From Rubellimicrobium sp. CFH 75288 (GTDB lineage: Bacteria; Pseudomonadota; Alphaproteobacteria; Rhodobacterales; Rhodobacteraceae): DNA of 64,000 bases. The position numbers and the translations under genes were made by a program. The first letter of the stretch is position 1, and each line of letters begins with the position of its first letter. The stretch spans positions 1 to 64,000 of the forward strand of contig NZ_WYDP01000012.1 in assembly GCF_009904055.1 (NCBI RefSeq), in the 5' to 3' direction. The notes under the pieces are model-generated. The model searched no databases and had not been told where the DNA came from. It saw only the letters and a program-made list of their open reading frames with translations. Shown in pieces: positions 46,212 through 55,855 of this stretch.

Positions 46212-47305
46212 ATGGCTCGTATCACGCTCGACGGTCTTGCCCATTCCTACCTGCCCCACCCCCAGGGCGAGGGCGATTTCGCGCTCAAGGAGCTGAACCT
46301 TGACTGGGAGGACGGGGCCGCCTACGCGCTGCTCGGCGCCTCGGGCTGCGGCAAGTCGACGCTGCTCAACATCATCTCCGGCCTGCTCCGGCCGAGCCGC
46401 GGCCGCATCCTCTTTGACGGCACGGACGTGACCCGGAGGCCGACGGCAGAGCGCAACATCGCGCAGGTGTTCCAGTTTCCCGTCGTGTACGACACGATGA
46501 CGGTGCGCCAGAACCTCGCCTTCCCCCTGCGCAACCGGGGTCGGGACGAAGCCTATGTCGCCCGCCGCGTGGTCGAGATCGCGGCGATGATCGGCCTGGA
46601 GCACATGCTGGACCGCAAGGCCCGCGGCCTGACCGCCGACGCCAAGCAGAAGATCAGCCTCGGCCGCGGCATGGTCCGGCAGGACGTCAATGCCCTGCTG
46701 TTCGACGAACCGCTCACGGTGATCGACCCGCACATGAAGTGGGAGTTGCGCACGCAGCTCAAGAAGCTGCACCGCGAGTTCGGCCACACCATGATCTATG
46801 TCACGCATGACCAGACCGAGGCGCTGACCTTCGCCGATCAGGTCGCGGTCATGCATGACGGGCGCGTGGTGCAGACCGGCACGCCGCAGGACCTGTTTGA
46901 AACCCCTGCCCATACCTTCGTGGGCTATTTCATCGGCTCTCCCGGCATGAACGTGGTCCCGGCCCGGATCGAGGGCGACCGCGCCATCCTGGAGGGGGGG
47001 CCGGTCGTCCGCCTCGGGGATGTGTACGGGCCGGTGACCGGACGCACGGCCATCGGCATCCGCCCCGAATTCGCTCGCCTGACCGAGGGCGAGGGATTGC
47101 CCGTCCGCATCCGGCGGGTCGAGGATGTGGGGCGCCACCAGATCGTCCGCGCCGACCTGTTCGGCCAGGAGATCAACGTCATCGCGGCCGAGGGCGAGCG
47201 CATCCCTGCCGATGCCGCCCGCGTCTGGTTCGATCCGTCGCATGTCAATGTCTATGCCGACGACTGGCGGGTGACCCCGCTGCGCAGAGCCCAGGAGGTG
47301 GCGTG

Positions 47306-47306
<1 letters not shown>
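46212..47306 (+). CDS. glpT: Glycerol ABC transporter ATPase GlpT
   Basis: This 364-residue ATPase pairs with GlpS. Walker A is GASGCGKST near residue 42, Walker B LLFDEPL, and the H-loop His199 is in YVTHDQTEA. The ABC signature is degenerate: LTADAKQK (from residue 140) replaces LSGGQ, and the D-loop reads VIDPHMKW. The C-terminal TOBE domain is complete. The ATG at 46212 follows GGAG. The stop overlaps the start of glpP (TGATG). Confidence 0.92.
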
Positions 47307-48175
<869 letters not shown>

Positions 48176-48177
48176 CC

Positions 48178-49032
48178 ATGGCTGCCACCACCGAGACCTA
48201 CGCTCCCGCCGCCCGCACCCTGGCCCTTCCACGGGTCAACCTGCGCGCCGTAGTCATGACGCTCTATCTGCTGTTCCTGCTCATCCCGATCTACTGGCTC
48301 ATCAAGATGAGCCTGCAGACCAACCGCGAGATCCTGGGCGCCTTCACGCTCTGGCCGCAGAACCCCACGCTCGCCAATTACCGGGTGATCCTGACGGACC
48401 CCTCCTGGTACATGGGCTACGTCAACTCGATCACCTATGTCGTCATCAACACGGTCCTGTCGCTCGCGGTGGCGCTGCCTGCCGCCTATGCGTTCAGCCG
48501 CTACCGCTTCCTGGGCGACAAGCACCTGTTCTTCTGGCTCCTGACGAACCGCATGGCGCCGCCCGCCGTGTTCGCCCTGCCCTTCTTCCAACTCTACTCG
48601 GCGGTGGGGCTGTTCGACACCCACATTGCCGTGGCGCTCGCGCACACGCTGTTCAACGTCCCGCTGGCGGTGTGGATCCTCGAAGGCTTCATGCGCGGCG
48701 TCCCCCGCGAGATCGACGAGACCGCCTATATCGACGGCTACTCTTTTCCGCACTTCTTCGTCCGCATCTTCATGCCGCTGATCGCTTCGGGCATCGGCGT
48801 GGCGGCCTTCTTCTGCTTCATGTTCTCCTGGGTGGAACTGCTCTTGTCGCGCACGCTGACCGCGGTGAACGCCCAGCCCATCGCTTCCATCATGACGCGC
48901 ACGGTCTCCGCCTCGGGGCTGGACTGGGGGGTGCTCTGCGCGGCCGGCGTCCTGACCATCATTCCCGGAGCGCTGGTGATCTACTTCGTGCGCAACTACA
49001 TCGCCAAGGGCTTTGCCCTGGGCCGCGTGTGA
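48178..49032 (+). CDS. glpQ: Glycerol ABC transporter permease GlpQ
   Basis: This 284-residue permease is the second channel subunit. Six hydrophobic segments are seen, from VVMTLYLLFLLIPIYWLIKMSL to IIPGALVIYFVRNYIAKGFALG. The EAA loop reads EIDETAYIDGYSFPHFFVRIFMPL. The start lies 2 bp after the glpP stop. The C-terminal RNYIAKGFALGRV is a MalG-like ending. Confidence 0.93.
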   Translation: MAATTETYAPAARTLALPRVNLRAVVMTLYLLFLLIPIYWLIKMSLQTNREILGAFTLWPQNPTLANYRVILTDPSWYMGYVNSITYVVINTVLSLAVALPAAYAFSRYRFLGDKHLFFWLLTNRMAPPAVFALPFFQLYSAVGLFDTHIAVALAHTLFNVPLAVWILEGFMRGVPREIDETAYIDGYSFPHFFVRIFMPLIASGIGVAAFFCFMFSWVELLLSRTLTAVNAQPIASIMTRTVSASGLDWGVLCAAGVLTIIPGALVIYFVRNYIAKGFALGRV

Positions 49033-49048
49033 TCGGGAGGGCCGAGCC

Positions 49049-49327
49049 ATGAACCTGCAATGGATGGCCTGGACCGCTCCGACGGCGATCTTCTTTGCCG
49101 TCATTGCGGGGCTTCTCGTCCTGTTCACCGTGCTGGCGATCCTGTTTCCCGAGACGCCGCGCCGCGGCATCCTGCGGATCGAGACCACTCGCGGCGACCG
49201 CCTGTTCATCACGCTTCTGGGCTCGGCCTACATCAATGCGGCCTGGCTCGCCCTGAGCGGCCTGCCGCAATGGTGGGCGCTCGGGCTTTGCGCGCTCTAT
49301 GCCGCAGCGGTCTTCCGCTGGGTCTGA
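49049..49327 (+). CDS. glpU: GlpU-type small membrane protein, DUF2160
   Basis: This 92-residue protein has three hydrophobic segments (residues about 9-31, 52-68 and 73-90) and the middle motif PETPRRGILRIETTRGDRLFITLLGSAYINAAW. DUF2160 proteins are found in glycerol transporter operons and are called GlpU; their role is unknown. It follows glpQ by 16 bp and a GGAGG site. Confidence 0.85.
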   Translation: MNLQWMAWTAPTAIFFAVIAGLLVLFTVLAILFPETPRRGILRIETTRGDRLFITLLGSAYINAAWLALSGLPQWWALGLCALYAAAVFRWV

Positions 49328-49342
49328 GGCGCTCCGGAACGA

Positions 49343-49372
49343 CACAGGCGGCCTGACACCGCTCCGCCTGTG
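49343..49372 (+). other. Intergenic hairpin before glpV
   Basis: CACAGGCGG (49343-49351) pairs with CCGCCTGTG (49364-49372) in a 9-bp perfect stem. It lies between glpU and the binding-protein gene, 35 bp upstream of its ATG. Hairpins here often protect the downstream binding-protein mRNA, which is needed in excess, or end part of the upstream transcript. Confidence 0.5.
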
Positions 49373-49407
49373 CACAGACCACGGTTCAAGAAAGGGAGGA
49401 GTACCAC

Positions 49408-51114
49408 ATGAACCGACTTCTCAGAACCTCTGCCGCGCTCGCGCTGGCGCTGACGGGGGGGACGGCCTGGGCCGACATGGAGGCTGCGCGCGCCTTTCTC
49501 GACGAGCATATCGGTGATCTCTCGTCGCTGACCCGCGAGGAGCAGGAAGCCGAGATGCAGTGGTTCATCGACGCGGCCGAGCCCCTGCGCGGCATGTCGA
49601 TCAATGTAGTCTCCGAGACCATCACGACCCACGAGTGGGAATCGCGCGTCCTCGCCCCCGCCTTCAGCGCGATCACCGGCATCAACGTCACCCACACGCT
49701 GATCAGCGAGGGCGACGTGGTCGAGCGGCTCCAGACCCAGATGCAGACGGGCGAGAACGTGTTCGACCTCTACATCAACGACGCCGACCTGATCGGGACG
49801 CACTGGCGCTATCAGCAGGTGCGCAACCTGACCGACTGGATGGCGGGCGAGGGGGCCGAGTTCACCAACCCCAACCTCGACCTCGACGACTTCATCGGCC
49901 TTGCCTCAGCCACGGGTCCGGACGGCAAGCTCTATCAGCTGCCGGTGCAGCAATTCGCCAACCTCTACTGGTTCCGCCACGACTGGTTTTCCGATCCGGA
50001 GCTGCAGGCCGCCTTCCGCGAGGAATACGGCTACGACCTCGGCGTGCCGCTGAACTGGGCGGCCTACGAGGACATCGCCGCCTTCTTCACGGGCCGGGAG
50101 ATCGACGGGCAGACCGTCTATGGCCACATGGATTACGGCCGCCGCGATCCCTCGCTCGGCTGGCGCTTCACCGACGCCTGGCTGTCGATGGCCGGCGCCT
50201 CCGATCTCGGGCTGCCCAACGGTCTGCCCGTGGACGAGTGGGGCATCCGCGTGGACGAGGAGTTCCGCCCCGTCGGGTCCTGCATGGCGCGCGGCGGGGC
50301 CACGAACAGCCCCGCGGCCGTCTACTCGATCGAGAAATACGTCGAGTGGCTCAACGAATACGCGCCTCCGGCGGCGGCCGGCATGAACTTCTCCGAAGCC
50401 GGTCCGGTCCCCGCGCAGGGCAACATCGCCCAGCAGATCTTCTGGTACACCGCCTTCACCGCCGACATGGTGGCCGAGGGCCTGCCCGTCGTGAACGAGG
50501 ACGGCACGCCCAAGTGGCGCATGGCCCCCTCTCCCCATGGCGTCTACTGGCAGGAGGGGATGAAGGTCGGCTATCAGGACGTGGGCTCGGCGACGATCAT
50601 GCAGTCCACCCCCGTGGACCGCGCGCAGGCAGCCTGGCTCTACGCCCAGTTCATCGCCTCCAAGACGGTGGACGTGGCCAAGTCCCATGCCGGGCTGACC
50701 TTCATCCGCGACTCCACCATCTTCCACGACAGCTTCACCGAGCGCGCCCCGCGCCTCGGCGGCCTGATCGAGTTCTACCGCTCGCCCGAACGCAACCTGT
50801 GGACCGACACGGGCTTCAACGTGCCCGACTATCCGCGTCTGGCCCAGCTCTGGTGGCAGAACATCGGCGATGCCTCCTCCGGTGCGGTCTCCGCGCAGCA
50901 GGCGCTCGACCAGCTCTGCCAGCAGCAGGAGGAGGTCCTGGCACGACTCGAGCGCTCCGGCGTCCAGGGTGATATCGGACCGCGCCTCAACGAGGAGCGC
51001 GATGCGGAGTACTGGCTCAGCCAGCCCGGTGCGCCTTGGCCTGAACTCGAGGACGAGCGCGGCACGCCGCAGACCGTCGCCTATGAGGAGCTGATCCGCC
51101 GCTGGACGGAATGA
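49408..51114 (+). CDS. glpV: Glycerol ABC transporter binding protein GlpV
   Basis: This 568-residue periplasmic solute-binding protein captures glycerol. It has a signal peptide of about 22 residues (MNRLLRTSAALALALTGGTAWA). Family blocks include NVVSETITTHEWESRVLAPAF, YINDADLIGTHWRYQQV and LPVQQFANLYWFRHDWF. Length is within the GlpV range. AAGGGAGG is 12 bp upstream. It is followed by a strong hairpin before glpK, consistent with higher expression than the permease genes. Confidence 0.93.
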   Translation: MNRLLRTSAALALALTGGTAWADMEAARAFLDEHIGDLSSLTREEQEAEMQWFIDAAEPLRGMSINVVSETITTHEWESRVLAPAFSAITGINVTHTLISEGDVVERLQTQMQTGENVFDLYINDADLIGTHWRYQQVRNLTDWMAGEGAEFTNPNLDLDDFIGLASATGPDGKLYQLPVQQFANLYWFRHDWFSDPELQAAFREEYGYDLGVPLNWAAYEDIAAFFTGREIDGQTVYGHMDYGRRDPSLGWRFTDAWLSMAGASDLGLPNGLPVDEWGIRVDEEFRPVGSCMARGGATNSPAAVYSIEKYVEWLNEYAPPAAAGMNFSEAGPVPAQGNIAQQIFWYTAFTADMVAEGLPVVNEDGTPKWRMAPSPHGVYWQEGMKVGYQDVGSATIMQSTPVDRAQAAWLYAQFIASKTVDVAKSHAGLTFIRDSTIFHDSFTERAPRLGGLIEFYRSPERNLWTDTGFNVPDYPRLAQLWWQNIGDASSGAVSAQQALDQLCQQQEEVLARLERSGVQGDIGPRLNEERDAEYWLSQPGAPWPELEDERGTPQTVAYEELIRRWTE

Positions 51115-51141
51115 CCGGCCAGCGCGTCTGACACGACCGAT

Positions 51142-51167
51142 CCGGGGCCGGTTCGCACCGGCCCCGG
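51142..51167 (+). terminator. Strong hairpin between glpV and glpK
   Basis: CCGGGGCCGGT (51142-51152), loop TCGC, ACCGGCCCCGG (51157-51167) is a perfect 11-bp stem. It lies 27 bp after the glpV stop and 41 bp before glpK. No T run follows, so it is more likely a stability or partial attenuation structure that lowers glpK relative to glpV. Confidence 0.55.
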
Positions 51168-51208
51168 ACTCATGAGGGCTGGGCGGGCAGCCCGGGGGAG
51201 AGGGGACG

Positions 51209-52693
51209 ATGAACTACATTCTCGCCATCGATCAGGGCACTACATCGAGCCGTGCCATCCTGTTCGACGAGCGGTTCGACATCGCCGCCCAGGCGCAGGA
51301 GGAATTTCCCCAGCATTTTCCGGCCTCGGGCTGGGTGGAGCACGATCCCTCCGACCTCTGGTCCACGACGGCGGCCACTTGCCGTTCGGCGATCGAGCGC
51401 GCCTCCGTGGCGCCCTCCGCCATCGCGGCCATCGGCATCACCAACCAGCGCGAGACCACGCTGGTCTGGGATCGGGCCACGGGCCGGCCCATCCACAACG
51501 CCATCGTCTGGCAGGACCGCCGCACGCGCGACTTCTGCGAGGACCTGCGCGAGAGTGGACACGAGGAGGCGGTCACCGCCGCCACCGGCCTTCTGCTCGA
51601 TCCCTATTTCAGCGGCACCAAACTGCGCTGGATCCTCGATCACGTGGAGGGCGCGCGCGAGCGGGCCAGGGCGGGCGAACTGGCCTTCGGAACGGTGGAT
51701 TCCTGGCTCGTGTGGAACCTCACGGGCGGGCGCGTGCATGTGACCGACGTCACCAACGCCGCCCGCACGCTTCTCTACGACATCGGAGAGGGCCGCTGGT
51801 CCGAGGCGATGTGCGACCTTTTCGATGTGCCCATGGGGATGCTGCCCGAAGTGCGGGACTGCGCGGCCGCCTTCGGCACCACACGTCCCGACCTGTTCGG
51901 GCGCGAGATCCCGATCCTCGGCATCGCGGGCGACCAGCAGGCCGCCACGATCGGCCAGGCCTGTTTCCGCCCCGGCATGGTCAAGTCCACCTATGGCACC
52001 GGCTGCTTCGCGCTGCTCAACACCGGCGACGAGCGCGTGCGCTCCACCAACCGGCTGCTCACGACCATCGCCTATCAGCTCGGGGGACGACGCACCTACG
52101 CGCTGGAGGGCTCGATCTTCATTGCGGGGGCCGTGGTGCAGTGGCTGCGCGACGGGCTGCGCCTGATCCGCGACGCGGCCGAGACCCAGCCCCTTGCCGA
52201 CCGGGCCGACCCCGGGCAGGACGTGGTCCTGGTACCCGCCTTCACGGGACTGGGAGCCCCCTACTGGAACCCCGCCTGCCGCGGAGCGGTCTTCGGGCTC
52301 ACGCGCAACACCGGTCCGGCCGAGTTCGCCCGCGCCGCGCTCGAGAGCGTGGGCTACCAGACCCGCGACCTCGTCGAGGCCATGCGGGCCGACTGGACCG
52401 GGTCGGCGGAGACGACGTTGCGCGTCGACGGCGGGATGAGCGCGTCCGACTGGGCGATGCAGTTCCTCGCCGATATCCTGGGGGCTCCGGTGGACCGCCC
52501 CCGCATGCGCGAGACGACGGCGCTCGGCGCGGCCTGGCTGGCCGGGCATCAGGCGGGGCTCTACCCCGATGCCGACGGTTTTGCCGCCACCTGGGCGCTG
52601 GACCGCACGTTCGAGCCGCGGATGCCCGAGGCCGAACGCGCGGCCCGCTACGCCCGCTGGACCCGGGCCGTCGCCGCGACGCAGGCGTTCTGA
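51209..52693 (+). CDS. glpK: Glycerol kinase
   Basis: This 494-residue enzyme phosphorylates glycerol and so traps it. The N-terminal ATP-binding loop is [31 protein letters not shown] and WQDRRT are the glycerol site region; [10 protein letters not shown] and [23 protein letters not shown] are the C-terminal ATP domain. Length is normal. It completes the catabolic unit: GlpSTPQUV import, GlpK, GlpD. Confidence 0.97.
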   Translation: MNYILAIDQGTTSSRAILFDERFDIAAQAQEEFPQHFPASGWVEHDPSDLWSTTAATCRSAIERASVAPSAIAAIGITNQRETTLVWDRATGRPIHNAIVWQDRRTRDFCEDLRESGHEEAVTAATGLLLDPYFSGTKLRWILDHVEGARERARAGELAFGTVDSWLVWNLTGGRVHVTDVTNAARTLLYDIGEGRWSEAMCDLFDVPMGMLPEVRDCAAAFGTTRPDLFGREIPILGIAGDQQAATIGQACFRPGMVKSTYGTGCFALLNTGDERVRSTNRLLTTIAYQLGGRRTYALEGSIFIAGAVVQWLRDGLRLIRDAAETQPLADRADPGQDVVLVPAFTGLGAPYWNPACRGAVFGLTRNTGPAEFARAALESVGYQTRDLVEAMRADWTGSAETTLRVDGGMSASDWAMQFLADILGAPVDRPRMRETTALGAAWLAGHQAGLYPDADGFAATWALDRTFEPRMPEAERAARYARWTRAVAATQAF

Positions 52694-52912
52694 GACCCGG
52701 AAGGGCCCGGCGCCGCCCCGGCCGGCATCCCGCCCCCGCCTCCCCCGCTCCGCCGCGGCACAACGGCGGCGGCCATCGCCCTGTTCGGGACCCGCATGGA
52801 CCGACACCCCGTCGGAGGGCCGGCCACGCAGGGGCCAATGGGCGAGCGTCCGCCCTGTCCGAGGCACGGCCGGAGCAGTAGCCCTCGAGAAAGGGACAGT
52901 CGCCCAGGCCGG
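52694..52912. other. Intergenic gap between glpK and CRISPR array
   Basis: This 219-bp stretch holds no credible gene. It has GC-rich short inverted repeats just after glpK and a CCCTGTCC with later GGGACAG near 52852-52899 that could form a long-range stem. It is the distal flank of the array, so it also receives crRNA transcription from the right. Confidence 0.5.
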
Positions 52913-53515
52913 GTCTTGATCCCTTCTTTGTCAGGGCATTGGCTGGAACGGGGTGGACGCGTGATGTCCACCCCCCCCCTTCAGGGTCTTAATCCCTTCT
53001 TTGTCAGGGCATTGGCTGGAACCGGCGCACCACAGCCATGCGTCGATCTGGTCGGTCTTAATCCCTTCTTTGTCAGGGCATTGGCTGGAACCCGAGATTG
53101 TGGACGCCGCCCCGGACGCGCTGGTCTTAATCCCTTCTTTGTCAGGGCATTGGCTGGAACAGGCGTGGGAGGCGTGGCTCGCGCTCCACGGCGAGTCTTA
53201 ATCCCTTCTTTGTCAGGGCATTGGCTGGAACCTGCATCCCCTGCCGGACCTGCATCTCGGCATGTGTCTTAATCCCTTCTTTGTCAGGGCATTGGCTGGA
53301 ACGGGTCGGCCCTGTAGCGGTTAGGGTCGGCCCTGTGTCTTAATCCCTTCTTTGTCAGGGCATTGGCTGGAACGCCGACGTGGATGCGCTGTGCTGGTAT
53401 GAGCGCGAGGTCTTAATCCCTTCTTTGTCAGGGCATTGGCTGGAACTCAGGTTGGATTTATTCAATTCGAGCCGATGCGTCTTAATCCCTTCTTTGTCAG
53501 GGCATTGGCTGGAAC
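52913..53515 (-). CRISPR. CRISPR array, 9 repeats and 8 spacers
   Basis: Nine 37-bp repeats start at 52913, 52986, 53055, 53124, 53195, 53266, 53337, 53410 and 53479; spacers are 36, 32, 32, 34, 34, 34, 36 and 32 bp. Plus-strand form: starts GTCTTAATCCCTTC and ends GGCTGGAAC. The first copy differs by one base (position 7, A to G), which marks the old end. Read on the minus strand the repeat ends in GGGATTAAGAC, with a small stem (CCCT and AGGG) directly before the last 8 bases, giving a type III-like 5' tag AUUAAGAC. So I infer transcription from the right, where the leader and cas genes lie. Confidence 0.95.
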
Positions 53516-53681
53516 CCTCGGCTCCGATTTGGCCAGCTTCATCAGCACGTTGCCGGACGCCTTGTGAACCTTCGTGCGATGCGGCAAAGTTGCCTGCCAA
53601 GACGCGGGCTCCGGCAAGAAAATATACAGGGATGTCAAAGAGCAAGCACGATGGACCCTGCGAAGGTGTCGCACGGGCACG
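53516..53681 (-). promoter_or_regulatory. CRISPR leader region
   Basis: The 166 bp between the newest repeat and the downstream end of the cas2 gene. It holds a notably AT-rich patch (AAGAAAATATACAGGGATGTC, plus-strand from about 53617), which on the minus strand gives a TATATT -10-like box. No clean -35 was found at 17 bp. Leaders are where new spacers are added and where array transcription starts. Confidence 0.6.
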
Positions 53682-54011
53682 CTAGAGGTCCACTGCCGCC
53701 AGATCAACGGGCATTCCGGGCCGCCAGCAGGGTTCGAAGCGTCGGCACAGCGGATCGATGACACCGTTCCCCCATGGCTTCGGGCCCCACAGCCTGCACC
53801 AGGCGGCGTCGGGCAAGGCATAGAAGCGGACGTCATCGCGCCGCGGATCGATCATCGTCTCCAGGACCGACGCCAGACGACGTGCGTCTGCCGCATCCGC
53901 AGGAAGCCAGTACAACGAGTACTGGAGCCGGTAGGCTTCCTTGACGACGACGGCATGCACACGGCGCCAGCGCCGGCGATCCGCGATGTCATAGGCGATC
54001 AGCCAACCCAT
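53682..54011 (-). CDS. cas2: Cas2, first copy
   Basis: This 109-residue protein is a Cas2 of the spacer integration complex. It starts MGWLIAYDIADRRRWRRVHAVV, with the first-strand Asp typical of Cas2, then LQYSLYWLPADA and IDPRRDDVRFYALPD. It is the last gene of the minus-strand adaptation operon, next to the leader. Its first 13 bases overlap the end of the Cas1-like gene. It differs strongly from the second Cas2 at 55856-56131. Confidence 0.9.
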   Translation of the reverse strand: MGWLIAYDIADRRRWRRVHAVVVKEAYRLQYSLYWLPADAADARRLASVLETMIDPRRDDVRFYALPDAAWCRLWGPKPWGNGVIDPLCRRFEPCWRPGMPVDLAAVDL

Positions 54012-54859
54012 GGCAGACCCTCCGGCTCGAGACCGCTGCTCGCCGCCGTGAGGTCGAGCAGCCAGGCATGGAACATGCGGAACTCGCCGATCAGCGTCTG
54101 TCGCAGGGGCCCTTCGGCAGAGGCGAGCAGGGCGGCCGTGGCCGGTCCTGCGCCGGGGGCACCCGCCCGTCCGTCGCTCGCATAGGCCTGCGCAAGGCTC
54201 CTGCGCAAGCGGGGCGACCGAAGGATCCGACGCACGAGGTGCCAGAGCGCGATCTGGCCGAATAGAGGCACGAGGTTGCGCATCGGGTCTCCGGCCGTTC
54301 CCATCCACCGTCCAGGCACGCCTGCTGTCCCGAGACCGGCCAGTGCGACGAGGAGGGCGTGACTGCGGGCCTCGGCGGCCAAGCGGGCGCGACGGGCGCG
54401 GGATGCCGGAACGGCAGCACAGAGAAGCGCCTCGGCGCCCGACCAGCCGACCCTCGCTGCCCCGGCCGGATCGGGCACGAACGTCCGGGCCAGTCTGGAC
54501 AGACGGGCGAGCCGCCAATCCTCGAGCCTGCCCGCCCAATCGGGTCGTTCCGCCAGACGGTCGAGCGCTTCGGCAACCGTGGTGCGCCGCCGGCCGAGCG
54601 GCAGGAGGACCGCCCGCAGGCGACCGTCGCCGTCGAGCCAACCCACGGGCTTGGCCGCATCGGCAAGCGCACGGACCACGGCGCTGTCCAGGACAGCATC
54701 TCCGAGAATGGCAACCCGATGCAGGCGAGCGATCGGATGCAGGACCGGCGCCATGCCCTCTCCCAGGACATGGACGGCCCGGCCGAACAACCCGATCCGC
54801 AGCCGGGTGCGGCGCGCATCGAGGACGAGACAGGCCTCGGGGGCGGGTTCCCCGGTCAT
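53999..54859 (-). CDS. Cas1-like protein without recognised catalytic residues
   Basis: This 286-residue protein lies between cas1 and the first cas2. Its N-terminal 90 residues resemble the Cas1 beta domain: LVLDARRTRLRIGLFG, then LHRVAILGDAVLDSAVVRALADAAKPVGWLD, which follows the pattern of the true Cas1 upstream (LYLDRKGAVLGWHNG and LDRVVIAAPCTLSTGVLNALW). The rest is helical and basic, and I cannot find the Glu, His and Asp motifs of Cas1; GEFRMFHAWLLDL near the C-terminus has such residues but at the wrong spacing. ATGA couples it to cas1. It may be a structural partner of Cas1 or a diverged paralog. A database label could differ. Confidence 0.6.
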   Translation of the reverse strand: MTGEPAPEACLVLDARRTRLRIGLFGRAVHVLGEGMAPVLHPIARLHRVAILGDAVLDSAVVRALADAAKPVGWLDGDGRLRAVLLPLGRRRTTVAEALDRLAERPDWAGRLEDWRLARLSRLARTFVPDPAGAARVGWSGAEALLCAAVPASRARRARLAAEARSHALLVALAGLGTAGVPGRWMGTAGDPMRNLVPLFGQIALWHLVRRILRSPRLRRSLAQAYASDGRAGAPGAGPATAALLASAEGPLRQTLIGEFRMFHAWLLDLTAASSGLEPEGLPWVG

Positions 54860-55851
54860 GGAACATCCTCGCCGCCCTGCGCCGCCAGTTCAGCAGGGGA
54901 TGGCGGCCCCGCCCTGAGCCGCCGCACCGCTTCGCGGCAGACGGCCCGCAGGAGGGGGCGGATGACCGGCGCGGCCTCGGCCTCCCATGCTTCGTAGAAC
55001 GTGGCGCGGCCCGCCTTGCCCAAGAGCACCGCGCCTTCGGCCGACGATGTGACATGCCGGCTGGTCAACTTGCGGGAGTGAAAGAGATCATGGACCAGCC
55101 GATCCACATGGGGACGCGCAGGCTCCACGAGATCCAGGGCGAGAGCGTCGCGGCCGTGGGCAAGACCGTGGATCAGACCGATCGCGGGATCGAAGCCGGC
55201 CACGGTCGCGATCCGGGCGGCTTCGGCGGTCGCGAGCGTGTAGCCGAGGGAGAGGGTGGCGTTTACCGGATCGGGTGGCGGACGCCGCCGGCGCGAGGAA
55301 AATCCGAGCGAGGCCGGAAACAGGCGCGCATAGCATGCAAACCACGCAGCCAGCACGGCACCTTCCATGCCGCGCAGGGCATCCAGTGTCGGCGGCGGCT
55401 CGGTGACGAGGCGCTGCTCGGCGCGGCCGATCGCGTCCAGGGCCGGCCGCAGCATGTCTCGCCCCCGCTGCCGACGGCGCGCGATCCCCACGGCGACGCG
55501 CCGCATCTGCCGCAGGCGAAGGAGGAGCAACTGCCGCGCCCAGTCCTGGCGGCGTGCCGCGTCCGCGATCACGGCGATCTGGCGCAGACGAATGCGGGCA
55601 TCGTTGTGGGGAGCTCCGCTGAACCGGGCACCCGGATCGCCCCACCGCCCCCCCATGAGAAGGAGCGCCACTCCGCGGTCCCAGAGAGCGTTGAGGACTC
55701 CTGTCGAGAGGGTGCACGGCGCTGCGATGACCACGCGGTCCAGGTCTCGCAGGGGCAGGCGCCGGATCGGCTCGGCCGGCAGACGCAACTCGATGGCTCC
55801 GTTGTGCCAGCCCAGCACCGCGCCCTTGCGATCGAGGTAGAGCGATCGCAT
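54856..55851 (-). CDS. cas1: Cas1 integrase
   Basis: This 331-residue protein is the catalytic spacer integrase. The N-terminal beta domain begins MRSLYLDRKGAVLGWHNGAIE. The catalytic residues are visible: Glu163 in GMEGAVLAAW, His228 in AIGLIHGLAHG, and Asp240 with Glu243 in ALALDLVEPARP. Length is typical. It is in the minus-strand adaptation operon, 4 bp downstream of the second Cas2 gene and overlapping the Cas1-like gene by ATGA. Ribosome site and start are conventional. Confidence 0.95.
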   Translation of the reverse strand: MRSLYLDRKGAVLGWHNGAIELRLPAEPIRRLPLRDLDRVVIAAPCTLSTGVLNALWDRGVALLLMGGRWGDPGARFSGAPHNDARIRLRQIAVIADAARRQDWARQLLLLRLRQMRRVAVGIARRRQRGRDMLRPALDAIGRAEQRLVTEPPPTLDALRGMEGAVLAAWFACYARLFPASLGFSSRRRRPPPDPVNATLSLGYTLATAEAARIATVAGFDPAIGLIHGLAHGRDALALDLVEPARPHVDRLVHDLFHSRKLTSRHVTSSAEGAVLLGKAGRATFYEAWEAEAAPVIRPLLRAVCREAVRRLRAGPPSPAELAAQGGEDVP

Positions 55852-55855
55852 GCGG

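Noticed and set aside
52796-53272. A frame encoding a repeated peptide (LNPFFVRALAG or LIPSLSGHWLE)
   Set aside because: It is translation of the CRISPR repeats and spacers, not a repeat protein.
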